Source: Massilia litorea
GTDB taxonomy: Bacteria; Pseudomonadota; Gammaproteobacteria; Burkholderiales; Burkholderiaceae_D
Assembly (NCBI RefSeq): GCF_015101885.1
Contig: NZ_CP062941.1
Span: 4,464,001-4,528,000 of the forward strand
Length of the DNA stretch: 64,000 bases
Direction: 5' to 3'
The position numbers were made by a program, and so were the translations under genes. The notes under the pieces are model-generated. The model worked only from the letters and a program-made list of their open reading frames with translations, did no database searches and was not told the origin of the DNA. Positions 49,558-59,230 of this stretch are shown here, one piece after another; within the stretch, counting starts at the first letter, position 1; the number at the start of each line of letters is the position of its first letter.

Positions 49558-52500
49558 GTGAGCGAGAACCGCGACGACCTCGAACTGATGCGCTCGGCGG
49601 CGCTGCGCAATGCCGACCCGGAGCTGGCCGCGCGCCGCGAAGCCGAGGCCGAGCTGGTGGCGGCCAAGGAAGCACTGCGCCAGGCCAACGCGCGCATGGA
49701 AAACATGCTGGAAAGCCTGACCGACGCCTTCTGCGCGGTCGACTTCGATTGGCGCATCACCTATGTCAACGGCCGCGCCCTGCAACTGCTCGCGCCCCTG
49801 AACAAGACCCGCGAAGGCCTGCTCGGCAAACGCCTGTGGGACGAGTTCGAGGAACTGAACGGCAGCAACCTGGCCACCGAAATGGAGCGCGCGATGCAGT
49901 CGCGCCAGACCGGCAGCCGCGAATTCTTCTATCCCCGTCTCGCCGTGTGGATCGAGGCGCGCATGTACCCCTCGCCCGACGGCCTGACCCTGTATTTCCA
50001 CGACGTCACGCGGCGCCGCGCCGACCAGCAAGCCTTGATCGACGGCAACAGCCGGCTGCAGGTGGCGCTCGCCGCCGGCCGCCTGGGCGACTGGCGCTGG
50101 GATTCGGCGAGCGACCGCATCAGCCTTGGCGAGCGCGCCGCCGAAATCCTCGGCCTGGCGCCCGAGGAGCCGCTGGCCTGGCCCGAGCTGCGCGCGCGGC
50201 TTGACGAACCCGACCGCGAAACCGTACGCCGCGAGGTGCTGCACGCCTTTGCCTCGCACACCGACCTGAACATCGAATGCCGGCTGCTGCCCGACGGCGG
50301 CCAGGCGCGCTGGATCGCCCTGGTCGGACGGGCCGACTACGCCAATCCCGCCCTGCGCGACAGCGTCACCGGCATGACCGGCGTGATGCAGGACATTTCC
50401 TCGCGCAAGAACGCCGAGGACAGCCTGCGCCAGAGCGAAGAAGTCCTGCGCGCGCTCGCCAACACGATTCCGCAACTGGCCTGGATGGCGCAGGCGGACG
50501 GCGCCATCGTCTGGTTCAACGAGCGCTGGTACGAGTACACGGGCACCACGGCCGAGAGCGCCGCCGGTTGGGGCTGGCAAGACACGGTCGAGCCGGACGC
50601 CCTGCCCGCCATGCTCGAACACTGGCGCGCCTCGATCCGCAGCGGCGCGCCCTTCGAGATGGAATACCCGATCCGCGGCGCCGACGGCCAGTACCGCTGG
50701 TTCCTGACCCGGGTGAACGCCGTGCGCGACCGCAACGGCAAAGTGGTGCGCTGGTTCGGCACGAATACCGACGTCGACCAGGTCAAGCGCGTCGAGCAGG
50801 CCCTGCGCGAAGAATCGAAAGTGCTCGAGCTGCTCAACAGCACCGGCGGCGCGCTGGCATCGACCCGCGACCTGCGCTCGCTGCTGCAGGTCGCCACCGA
50901 CGCGGCCAGCGGCATTGCCGGCGCCCGCTTCGGCGCCTTCTTTTACCACGGCAAGGAGAGCGAGGGGCCGAAGTTCTCCTTGTATACCCTGTCCGGCGGC
51001 ACGGCCAACGAATTCCAGAGTTTCGGCGAGCCGCAGGCGACCGCCCTGTTCGGGCCGAGCTTCCGCGGCGCCGGTGTGATCCGGTCAAGCAATATCCTCG
51101 ACGACCCGCGCTACGGCCCCACCCCGACGCAGTTCAGTTTGCTCTCGGGCCAGCCGACGGTGCGCAGCTACCTCGCCGTGCCGGTCACGGCCGGCTCCGG
51201 CGAAGTATTGGGAACCATGTTCTTCGGCCATCCGGAAGCGGGCGTGTTTACCGAACGCACCGAGCGCATCGTGCGCGGGATCGCCGCCCAGGCGGCCGTT
51301 GCGCTCGACAATACCCGGCTGTACGAGGCGGCCCAGCAAGCGGCCGAGGAACGCAAGATCTTGCTCGAAAGCGAACGCGAGGCACGCGCCGAAGCCGAGC
51401 GCTCGAGCCAGATGAAGGACGAATTCCTGGCGACGCTGTCGCACGAACTGCGCACCCCGCTCTCGGCCATCCTCGGCTGGGCTCAGGTGCTGCGGCGCGG
51501 CGGCAAGGACGAAAACGACCTGCAGCGCGGCCTGCAGACGATCGAGCGCAATGCGCGCGCCCAGGCCCAACTGATCGAAGACCTGCTCGACATGAGCCGG
51601 ATTACTTCGGGCAAGGTGCTGCTCGACATGCAGACCCTGAACCCGCAGGGCTTCCTCGACGCCGCCATCGAGACCGTGCGTCCGGCTGCCGACGCCAAGA
51701 ACATCCGCATCGAGAAGCGCTTCGCGGTCCATCCCGGCATGCTGGTCGCGGGCGACCCGGCGCGCCTGCAGCAGGTGGTGTGGAACCTGCTCTCGAATGC
51801 GATCAAGTTCACGCCGCGCGACGGCCTGGTCACCGTCGATCTCGAGGGACGCGACGGTTCGGTGGTGGTCACGGTGCGCGACAGCGGCGCCGGCATTCGC
51901 CCGGAATTCATTACCCATGTGTTCGAGCGCTTCCGCCAGGCCGACGCCTCGATGACGCGCCGCCACGGCGGCCTCGGGCTGGGCCTGGCCATCGTCAAGC
52001 ACCTGATCGAGCAGCACGGCGGCACCGTGCGCGCCGAGAGCCCGGGCGAAGGACTGGGCTCGAGCTTCTCGTTCGAACTGCCGCTGGCCAAGGCACAAAC
52101 CCGCGCCGAGCGCCGCGCCAGCATGATTCTCGGCAGTACTCCGCCGCCGGCCGCGCCCGACCTGACGCTGCGCGACCTGAACGGCGCCTCGGTGCTGGTG
52201 GTCGACGACGACCGCGACGCGCGCGAGCTGATCGCCCGCATCCTGACCGACTGCCACGCCAAAGTGCGCATCGCCGCCAGCGCGCGCGAAGCGTTCTCCG
52301 CCCTGCAGCTCGAGATGCCGGACCTCCTGATCAGCGACCTCGGCATGCCTGAAGTCGACGGTTTCGAGTTATTGTCGTGGGTACGGGCCCTCCCGCGCGA
52401 CCGCGGCGGCCTGCTGCCGGCCGTGGCCCTGACCGCCTTTGCCCGTTCCGAAGACCGCTTGCGGGCCCTGGAAGCGGGCTTCAGTTCCCATATTTCGAAG

Positions 52501-52572
52501 CCGGTCGAGCCGAGCGAATTGATCGATGTCGTCGGTTCGCTAGTACGTTCGACGGGTAACCGAAAACGATAA
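49558..52572 (+). CDS. Multi-PAS/GAF hybrid sensor histidine kinase
   Basis: 1004 residues from GTG 49558 (GGAGG ribosome site, supporting GTG). Soluble; no membrane helix. Three PAS domains (about 40-155, 160-285, 290-420: FCAVDFDWRITYVNGRALQL; WRWDSASDRISLGERAAEI; PQLAWMAQADGAIVWFNERWYEYTG), a GAF domain (about 430-590), HisKA with His629 in LATLSHELRTPLSAILGW, HATPase_c (VRDSGAGIRPEFITHVFERFRQ; GLGLGLAIVKHLIEQHGG), and a receiver (about 875-995; VLVVDDDRDARELI; Asp in LLISDLGMPEVDG; Lys in HISKPVEPSEL). It probably senses a diffusible or redox signal. Confidence 0.94.
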   Translation: MSENRDDLELMRSAALRNADPELAARREAEAELVAAKEALRQANARMENMLESLTDAFCAVDFDWRITYVNGRALQLLAPLNKTREGLLGKRLWDEFEELNGSNLATEMERAMQSRQTGSREFFYPRLAVWIEARMYPSPDGLTLYFHDVTRRRADQQALIDGNSRLQVALAAGRLGDWRWDSASDRISLGERAAEILGLAPEEPLAWPELRARLDEPDRETVRREVLHAFASHTDLNIECRLLPDGGQARWIALVGRADYANPALRDSVTGMTGVMQDISSRKNAEDSLRQSEEVLRALANTIPQLAWMAQADGAIVWFNERWYEYTGTTAESAAGWGWQDTVEPDALPAMLEHWRASIRSGAPFEMEYPIRGADGQYRWFLTRVNAVRDRNGKVVRWFGTNTDVDQVKRVEQALREESKVLELLNSTGGALASTRDLRSLLQVATDAASGIAGARFGAFFYHGKESEGPKFSLYTLSGGTANEFQSFGEPQATALFGPSFRGAGVIRSSNILDDPRYGPTPTQFSLLSGQPTVRSYLAVPVTAGSGEVLGTMFFGHPEAGVFTERTERIVRGIAAQAAVALDNTRLYEAAQQAAEERKILLESEREARAEAERSSQMKDEFLATLSHELRTPLSAILGWAQVLRRGGKDENDLQRGLQTIERNARAQAQLIEDLLDMSRITSGKVLLDMQTLNPQGFLDAAIETVRPAADAKNIRIEKRFAVHPGMLVAGDPARLQQVVWNLLSNAIKFTPRDGLVTVDLEGRDGSVVVTVRDSGAGIRPEFITHVFERFRQADASMTRRHGGLGLGLAIVKHLIEQHGGTVRAESPGEGLGSSFSFELPLAKAQTRAERRASMILGSTPPPAAPDLTLRDLNGASVLVVDDDRDARELIARILTDCHAKVRIAASAREAFSALQLEMPDLLISDLGMPEVDGFELLSWVRALPRDRGGLLPAVALTAFARSEDRLRALEAGFSSHISKPVEPSELIDVVGSLVRSTGNRKR

Positions 52573-52708
52573 TGAAGTTCCTACTATCGGACGCGGCGCT
52601 GTCCTACAAGAAATTTTAGAGCCTTTTGCTACACTACTTGAAGTGGGAAAGTTGGATTACTTGAATGAAATTTGTTTCCATCCAGTACCTATTTCGACGA
52701 GAAGAAGC

Positions 52709-53701
52709 ATGCCGAGCAGACAAGAAATTTTGAACGCCAAGATCCTGGTCGTAGACGACTCGCCAGACAATATCGAATTGATGGAAGAGATATTGCGCGA
52801 GGAGGGCTACGCCAACGTCAGCTCGACCATGGAGCCGGAGCAGGTCTGCCCGCTGCATCGCGAGCACAATTACGACCTCATCCTGCTCGACCTGCAAATG
52901 CCGGGGCTGAACGGTTTCCAGGTCATGAAGAGCCTGAAGGAAATCGAGAAAGGCGGCTACCTGCCGGTGCTCGCCCTGACCGCCCAGCCGAGTTTCAAGA
53001 TCGCGGCCCTGGAAGCAGGTGCGCGCGACTTCATCAGCAAGCCGTTCGACCTGCTCGAGGTGCACAAGCGCATCCACAACATGCTGGAAGTACGCCTGCT
53101 CTACAAGGAACTGGCCCAATACAGCCGCGCCCAGCAGGAACTGGCCCTGCACGACGCCCTCACCGGCCTGCCGAACCGGCGCCTGCTGGAAGACCGCATC
53201 GAGACTGCCCTGCAGCACGCGAACCGCAGCCATGCCAAGGCCGCGATCATGTACCTGGACCTGGACGGCTTCAAGGCGATCAACGACACCTATGGCCACG
53301 CGTATGGCGACGAGATCCTGAAAATGGTCTCGCAGCGCCTGCTCGCTTCGTCGCGCAAGGAAGACACGGTCGCGCGTCTCGGCGGCGACGAATTCATGGT
53401 CGTGCTGGGCGACATCCACAGCCTGGCCGACGCCCAGGGCCCGGCCGCGAAACTGGTCGAGGCGCTATGCGAGCCCTTCTTCATCAACGACCTGACGCTG
53501 CGCCTGTCGACCTCGATCGGCATCAGCATTTATCCGGACGACGCCGAATCGGTCGACGCCCTGATCAGCATCGCCGACTACGCCCTGTACGAAGCGAAGC
53601 GCGCGGGCAAGAACCGCTACTGCTCGACGGGCAGCAAGCCGCAGCAGGCGATCAAGACGCCGACCAAGCAGCCGGCACCGGAGCTGGTGCCGCACAGGTA
53701 G
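52709..53701 (+). CDS. Receiver-GGDEF diguanylate cyclase (WspR/PleD-like)
   Basis: 330 residues from ATG 52709. Receiver (about 8-128: ILVVDDSPDNIELMEEIL; phospho-Asp in LILLDLQMPGLNGFQ; Lys in FISKPFDLLEVHKRI), a coiled-coil linker, then GGDEF (about 155-310): LTGLPNRRLLEDRI, MYLDLDGFKAINDTYGHAYGD, active site RLGGDEF, and an inhibitory RKED five residues before it. Therefore a phosphorylation-activated, product-inhibited c-di-GMP synthase. The kinases on either side are plausible phosphodonors; pairing is inference. Confidence 0.94.
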   Translation: MPSRQEILNAKILVVDDSPDNIELMEEILREEGYANVSSTMEPEQVCPLHREHNYDLILLDLQMPGLNGFQVMKSLKEIEKGGYLPVLALTAQPSFKIAALEAGARDFISKPFDLLEVHKRIHNMLEVRLLYKELAQYSRAQQELALHDALTGLPNRRLLEDRIETALQHANRSHAKAAIMYLDLDGFKAINDTYGHAYGDEILKMVSQRLLASSRKEDTVARLGGDEFMVVLGDIHSLADAQGPAAKLVEALCEPFFINDLTLRLSTSIGISIYPDDAESVDALISIADYALYEAKRAGKNRYCSTGSKPQQAIKTPTKQPAPELVPHR

Positions 53702-53719
53702 GGAGTACGCAAACAATAA

Positions 53720-53755
53720 AGGCCCAATCCGTCGCATCGGATTGGGCCTGTTTGC
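53720..53755 (+). terminator. Terminator after REC-GGDEF gene
   Basis: AGGCCCAATCCG/CGGATTGGGCCT stem (12 bp) then GTTTGC; an outer GCAAAC/GTTTGC pair extends the stem. Confidence 0.78.
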
Positions 53756-53812
53756 ATTCCACGATCGCATCGATCTTGTTGTCGGCCTTCGGTATTTCGC
53801 CGCAAACGATAA

Positions 53813-53847
53813 GGGCATACACCCGCGTTATAGCAGGCGTATGCCCC
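53813..53847 (-). terminator. Hairpin after the HhH-like protein gene
   Basis: GGGCATAC/GTATGCCC outer stem with an inner CCGC/GCAGG partial pairing, just beyond the stop of the minus-strand gene ending at 53863. Confidence 0.45.
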
Positions 53848-53862
53848 AGGACCGTTCCCGAA

Positions 53863-54534
<672 letters not shown>

Positions 54535-54583
54535 TCAGTCCCGCAGAAATCTGGCCCATTACGACGAACGCAGCAGGAACGAC

Positions 54584-56212
54584 GTGCCAACTACCGACAA
54601 ACCAAAGATTCTGGTCGTCAATGACGATGCGGCCAGCCTGCTGGCCCTCACCAGCCTGCTGGACCAATGGGCCGACGAGACCGGCTATACGGTCCTGGCC
54701 GCGCGCTCCGGCCAGGAAGCGCTGCGCCAGGTGCTGTTGCATGACTTCGCCGTCATCATCCTCGACGTCAACATGCCCGGCATGGACGGCTTCGAGACGG
54801 CCGAGGCGATCCACCAGCGCGCCCGCTCCGCCGACATCCCGATCATCTTCGTGACTGCCTTCCTGGCCGACGAGATCGACCGCCTGAAGGCCTACCAGCG
54901 CGGCGCCGCCGACTTCCTGTTCACGCCGGTCATCCCGCAGATCCTGCACGCCAAGGTCTCGGTGTTCGTGGCCCTGGCCAACAAGAACGAGCAGCTGCGC
55001 CGCCAGACCGAAAAGCTGTCCCAGCGCACGCTCGAGCTGACCGCCACCAACGAGCGCCTGATGAGCGAGATCGAGGAGCGCCAGGCGGCCGAGCGCAAGA
55101 GCCACGCCAAGGACGAATTCCTCGCCATGCTGGGCCATGAGCTGCGCAATCCGCTGTCGGCAATCAGCAGCGCCGCCGCGCTGATCGACATGCCGGGCGC
55201 GCACGCCGAGATGGCCTCCAGGGCGCGCCAGATCATCCAGCGCCAGACCCAGCATTTGTCGCGCATCGTCGACGACCTGCTCGACCTGTCGCGCGCGATG
55301 TCGGGCAAGATCCTGCTGGCCAGGAAACCGGTCGACATGGCCAGCCTGGTCGGCGCCTGCCTCGACACCTTCCGCGCCACCGGCCGCACCGGCGGCTACC
55401 GCATCAACGTCGACCTGGCGCCGAACTGGGTCGACGGCGACCCGACGCGCCTGGAACAGGTTGCGACCAACCTGATCGACAATGCCCTGAAGTACACGCC
55501 GGCCGGCGGCACCATCGACATCACGATCGGCCTCGAAGGCGAGGAAGTGCTGCTGACGGTGCGCGACACCGGCGTGGGCATCGCCCCCGACCTGCTGCCG
55601 CACGTGTTCGACGTCTTCGTGCAGGGCTCGATCAGCCTGGACCGCGCACAAGGCGGCCTGGGGATCGGGCTGTCGCTGGTGCGGCGCCTGGTCGAGCTGC
55701 ATGGCGGCAGCGTCAGCGCCACCAGCGGCGGCGCCAGCGAAGGCAGCGCCTTCACCATCCGCCTGCCGCGCGCTCAGGCGCCGGAGGCCGCGGCGACGCC
55801 GCATGCCGCCCAGCCTGCCGAGGCGGCCGGCAAGCCGGCGGTCCTGCTGATCGAAGACAACGAGGACGGCCGCGAAATGATGGCGACCATGCTCGACGTG
55901 TATGGCTACCCGGTGCTGCAATCGGCCGACGGCCTGGACGGCGTGGCGCTGGCCACCGCCCACCTGCCGAACGTCGCCCTGGTCGACATCGGCCTGCCCG
56001 GCATCGACGGCTACGAGGTCGCACGCCGCCTGCGCGCCAATCCGGCAACCTCCGCCATGCGCCTGATCGCCCTCACCGGCTACGGCCTGGCCGAAGACCA
56101 GCGCCGCGTGCTGGAAGCGGGTTTCGACATGCACCTGGTGAAACCGGTCGACATCGCCCAATTGCTCGGCGCGCTGGGCGAGCCGGCGCCGCTGCCCACT
56201 GCCGCCGGCTGA
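54584..56212 (+). CDS. Receiver-kinase-receiver hybrid histidine kinase
   Basis: 542 residues from GTG 54584 (GCAGGA upstream; in-frame codons before it are less convincing). Soluble. REC1 (about 5-125: ILVVNDDAASLLAL; Asp in VIILDVNMPGMDG; the usual Lys-Pro is replaced by Thr-Pro in FLFTPVIP, so response may differ); a coiled coil; HisKA (His near 185 in FLAMLGHELRNPLSAISS); HATPase_c (RDTGVGIAPDLLPHVFDVF, GLGIGLSLVRRLVELHGG); REC2 (about 425-540: VLLIEDNEDGREMM; Asp in VALVDIGLPGIDGYE; Lys in HLVKPVDIAQL). The sensory input is probably through REC1 or a partner. Confidence 0.93.
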   Translation: MPTTDKPKILVVNDDAASLLALTSLLDQWADETGYTVLAARSGQEALRQVLLHDFAVIILDVNMPGMDGFETAEAIHQRARSADIPIIFVTAFLADEIDRLKAYQRGAADFLFTPVIPQILHAKVSVFVALANKNEQLRRQTEKLSQRTLELTATNERLMSEIEERQAAERKSHAKDEFLAMLGHELRNPLSAISSAAALIDMPGAHAEMASRARQIIQRQTQHLSRIVDDLLDLSRAMSGKILLARKPVDMASLVGACLDTFRATGRTGGYRINVDLAPNWVDGDPTRLEQVATNLIDNALKYTPAGGTIDITIGLEGEEVLLTVRDTGVGIAPDLLPHVFDVFVQGSISLDRAQGGLGIGLSLVRRLVELHGGSVSATSGGASEGSAFTIRLPRAQAPEAAATPHAAQPAEAAGKPAVLLIEDNEDGREMMATMLDVYGYPVLQSADGLDGVALATAHLPNVALVDIGLPGIDGYEVARRLRANPATSAMRLIALTGYGLAEDQRRVLEAGFDMHLVKPVDIAQLLGALGEPAPLPTAAG

Positions 56213-56229
56213 TCAGGCAGCGCGCGAAT

Positions 56230-56264
56230 AAAAAAGCCGCACAGTACACTGTGCGGCTTTTTTT
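56230..56264. terminator. Bidirectional terminator
   Basis: AAAAAAGCCGCACAG/CTGTGCGGCTTTTTTT with TACA loop, between the convergent kinase and hemerythrin genes. Confidence 0.92.
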
Positions 56265-56333
56265 CGTCCTGTGGCGGCCGTGGCGGCCGTGGCGGCGCGG
56301 CGGCCGCCATCCGGCACCGGCTGCGGGGCTCGC

Positions 56334-56798
56334 TTATTGTGCGGCTTCGATCTCCTGCTGGCGCGCCTTCATTTCCTGGCCCAGCGCTTCCAGGTCCAGC
56401 TTCAGCTCGCGCGTCTTCGGGAACATCTCTTCTTCCTCTTCCTTGACGTGGTGCTCGACCAGCTCGCCCAGCACCTTGACCTTGGCGTCGTACAGGTCGT
56501 CGCCCGGGTCCATTTCCATGATCTGGGCGATCAGGTCCTTGGCCGAGGCGTGCTCGACGACGGCCTCATCGACCATGTCTTCCGTTTCTTCGCTCGCTTC
56601 GCGGGTGGCCGGGTAATAAATCTCTTCCTCGATCGTCGTGTGCATGATCAGCGCATTGCAGATCTCGTCGGCAAGCTTTTTCTTGCTGACCTTGGCGCGG
56701 TCGGTCATGTTCTCGAAGCGGTCGAACATTTCCTTGACTTCGCGGTGTTGCTGGGTCAGCAGCTCGATTGCGTCGATGCTTCCGTTTGGTTTGGCCAT
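56334..56798 (-). CDS. Hemerythrin HHE-domain protein
   Basis: 154 residues from ATG 56798. Four-helix bundle with the non-heme di-iron ligands: His in LLTQQHREVKEMF, His/Glu in ALIMHTTIEEEIYYPA, His in EAVVEHASAKDLI, and HHVKEEEEEMFP (HxxxE). It binds O2, NO or senses redox state; similar proteins take part in oxidative or nitrosative stress. Lies opposite to, and beside, a soluble histidine kinase (176-bp divergent gap), so they may share control. Confidence 0.93.
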   Translation of the reverse strand: MAKPNGSIDAIELLTQQHREVKEMFDRFENMTDRAKVSKKKLADEICNALIMHTTIEEEIYYPATREASEETEDMVDEAVVEHASAKDLIAQIMEMDPGDDLYDAKVKVLGELVEHHVKEEEEEMFPKTRELKLDLEALGQEMKARQQEIEAAQ

Positions 56799-56973
56799 GA
56801 GAACTCCCTGAAAAGTTTGTGTATTTGGTAATGCATCCAGGGCTCCAGCATCGTCCGAAACGGCGCGCCGTACTGTACGGCAGCGCACGCAGGCGCGGAT
56901 GCCGATGCGCCGGCGTGCGCACTTCCGGTGCGAAGCTGTTGTATGATTTGGGAAACATTCAACCGAGCCCACG

Positions 56974-57690
56974 ATGACCGCACCGGACCCGCATCACCTC
57001 GACCCGGACCTGGAACGGCTGGTTGCCGAACGCACCGCCGCACTGACCGAACTGGTCGCCCACCTGATGAGTTGCTGGGACGACGAGCGGCGCCTGCTGG
57101 CACGCAAACTGCACGACAGCCTGGGCTCGTCGATGACGGCGCTGACGATGCACCTGGGCCTGCTGTCGAAGGGCCTGAGCGACCCCAAGGCCCTCGAACG
57201 CGCGGGCCAGATGAAGACACTACTCAACGGCATCATCGAGACCAACCGCACAGTGCAGCTGGGGCTGTGGAACGACAAGCTCGAGTTTTTGGGGATCAAG
57301 GCGGCACTCGCTGAACTCGTGGCCGAGTTTGGCCAGGAGCACGGCGTCACGGCGCGCGTCAGCCTGCCGGACGACGACGACGCCTACCCGCGCGAACAGG
57401 GCGTGGCGCTGCTGCGCTGTGCCGAGGAAGGCTTGCGCAACGCCTTGCACCATGCGAAGGCCGGTTCGGTGGACGTGATCCTCGACGACGATGGCGAGCA
57501 ACTGATGCTGACCGTGCGCGACGACGGCGTGGGCCTGCGCCAGCCGCCGGTGCCGGAGTCGCTGCGTTGCCATGGGCTGCGCCTGCTGCGCGAACGGGCG
57601 CGGGCGCTGGGGGGGAGCGTGACCTTGATGCAGTTGGACGGGGGCGGGACGGCCTTGACCATGATTTTGCCGAGGCATCGGGCCGGGTAA
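56974..57690 (+). CDS. Soluble sensor histidine kinase (HisKA_3/LiaS-NarX-type)
   Basis: 238 residues, no membrane helix. The dimerisation/phosphoacceptor part is WDDERRLLARKLHDSLGSSMTAL (His near 47, in the HDxLGxxL H-box of HisKA_3 kinases); HATPase_c follows (CAEEGLRNALHHAKAGSVDV as N-box; VRDDGVGL as G1; GLRLLRERARALGGSV as G2). The usual partner is a NarL/FixJ regulator; none is in the window. It may receive signals from the adjacent hemerythrin or through another protein. Short N-terminus, so input is probably by partner interaction. Confidence 0.9.
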   Translation: MTAPDPHHLDPDLERLVAERTAALTELVAHLMSCWDDERRLLARKLHDSLGSSMTALTMHLGLLSKGLSDPKALERAGQMKTLLNGIIETNRTVQLGLWNDKLEFLGIKAALAELVAEFGQEHGVTARVSLPDDDDAYPREQGVALLRCAEEGLRNALHHAKAGSVDVILDDDGEQLMLTVRDDGVGLRQPPVPESLRCHGLRLLRERARALGGSVTLMQLDGGGTALTMILPRHRAG

Positions 57691-57716
57691 GATTGTCCGG
57701 GCGTTTCACGGCCCGT

Positions 57717-57787
57717 AAACGCGTGGGCATGCCCACCCTACGTTACGCCAGCGCCACCGTAGGGTGGGCATGCCCACGCGTTTTACG
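57717..57787. repeat. REP-like inverted pair 3 (variant)
   Basis: AAACGCGTGGGCATGCCC... at 57717-57742 and its inverse CGTAGGGTGGGCATGCCC... at 57758-57787, only 15 bp apart. The core TAGGGTGGGC...GCCCACGCG is shared with pairs 1 and 2, but the loop is ATGCCCA-type. Located between convergent 3' ends (kinase and NDH-2). Confidence 0.83.
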
Positions 57788-57808
57788 TACCAATGCGCAC
57801 CGCACCGC

Positions 57809-59125
57809 TCAATGCAACTTGACCAGTGGCGTCGTCCTGCGAATCAGGAACCGCGCAATCGCCAGCACCCCGGTCCGCATCGCCCCCAGCACAGCCTGGT
57901 GGTGCATCAGGTGCAGGCTCGTGTACATCACGCGCCCGACCATGCCTTCGACGAACCAGCTGGCGCCGCTCAGCGAACCCATCAGGCTGCCGACGCTGGT
58001 GGTCTTGCCGAGCGAGACCAGCGAACCATAATCCCGGTACTGATACGGCTTGTCATTGTGCGGCTTGCCGGCCGCGCGCCGCACGAATTCCTTCAGCAGG
58101 TAGTCGGCCTGCTGGTGCGCCGCCTGGGCGCGCGGCGGGACCGGCTTGCCCGCGGCGTCGATGCAGGCGGCGCAGTCGCCCAGCGCGTACACGCCGGGAA
58201 CGCCCTTCACACGCAGTTGCCCGTCGACTTCGATCTGGCCGCCCTTGTTGACCGGCAGGCCGAGCGTGCCGAGGAATTCGGGCGCGCGGATGCCCGCTGC
58301 CCAGACGCACAGGCTGGCCGGATAGACATGGCCGTCGTGATCGAGCACGCGGTCGGCCTCGATCTTCGTCACGCGGCAGTTGTTGACGACGCGGATGCCG
58401 CGTTCGTCCAGCAGTTTCAGGGCCGCATTCGAGACCCGTTCCGGCAGCGGCGCCAGGATGCGCGGCGCGCCCTCGAGCAGGGTGATGCGCACGTCGCGCT
58501 TGACCTGCAGGCGCGAGAACCCGTAAGTGGCATACACGCCCGAGGCCTCGCGCAGTTCGGCCGCCAGTTCGACGCCGGTGGCGCCGCCGCCGATGATGAC
58601 GACGTCGAGGGCCGCCTCGGCGTCCTTGCGTTCCTCCCGCGCCTGCTCGGCGACCGCCATCAGGCGCAGCATGCGCAGGCGGAAGCGCTCGGCGTCCTCG
58701 GTGGCGTTCAGGGAAATCGTGTGTTCGCGCGCGCCGGGCACGCCGAAATAATTCGAAGTGCTGCCGACCGCGATGACGAGCGAGCCGTAATCGATGTGGC
58801 GTTCGTGAAGCACGTCTTCGCCATCGAGCGCGCGCACGGCGCCGACGGTGATCCGGCGCGCCACGTGGTCGAGCGCCGTCATCGGGCCGTAGATGAAGGT
58901 GAAACCGTTATCGTGGGCCAGCATCTGGTAAGAGAGGCCCTCCTGGTGGATGTCGAGGGTGCCGGCCGCCACCTCGTGCAGCGAGGGCTTCCAGATGTGG
59001 TACAGGCGGGTGTCGACCAGCATGACCCTGGCGGGACCCAGCTTGCGCCCCAGTTTGCAGGCCAGCTCCAGTCCGCCCGCTCCTCCACCTACGATGACGA
59101 TTTCGCTTTGCAAGCCATCCTCCAT
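57809..59125 (-). CDS. ndh: Type II NADH:quinone oxidoreductase (NDH-2)
   Basis: 438 residues from ATG 59125; membrane-associated FAD enzyme that passes NADH electrons to quinone without pumping protons. Two Rossmann motifs: FAD IVIVGGGAGGLELACKLG near the N-terminus, NADH VVIIGGGATGVELAAELR near residue 175. VYALGDCAAC near 305 contacts FAD, RAQAAHQQADYLLKE follows, and the C-terminus is an amphipathic membrane-binding region. Symbol is by similarity; the protein could also act on other quinone substrates. Confidence 0.9.
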   Translation of the reverse strand: MEDGLQSEIVIVGGGAGGLELACKLGRKLGPARVMLVDTRLYHIWKPSLHEVAAGTLDIHQEGLSYQMLAHDNGFTFIYGPMTALDHVARRITVGAVRALDGEDVLHERHIDYGSLVIAVGSTSNYFGVPGAREHTISLNATEDAERFRLRMLRLMAVAEQAREERKDAEAALDVVIIGGGATGVELAAELREASGVYATYGFSRLQVKRDVRITLLEGAPRILAPLPERVSNAALKLLDERGIRVVNNCRVTKIEADRVLDHDGHVYPASLCVWAAGIRAPEFLGTLGLPVNKGGQIEVDGQLRVKGVPGVYALGDCAACIDAAGKPVPPRAQAAHQQADYLLKEFVRRAAGKPHNDKPYQYRDYGSLVSLGKTTSVGSLMGSLSGASWFVEGMVGRVMYTSLHLMHHQAVLGAMRTGVLAIARFLIRRTTPLVKLH

Positions 59126-59230
59126 TCGTTGCGCCGGCGGCGGTGCCGCGTATTGGCTACATGGCAAGTGTACACCCGGAGGAGAAACGGCGTGCGCGGC
59201 AATGGCCGCGCCGGAGGACGGGCAGCGGCT

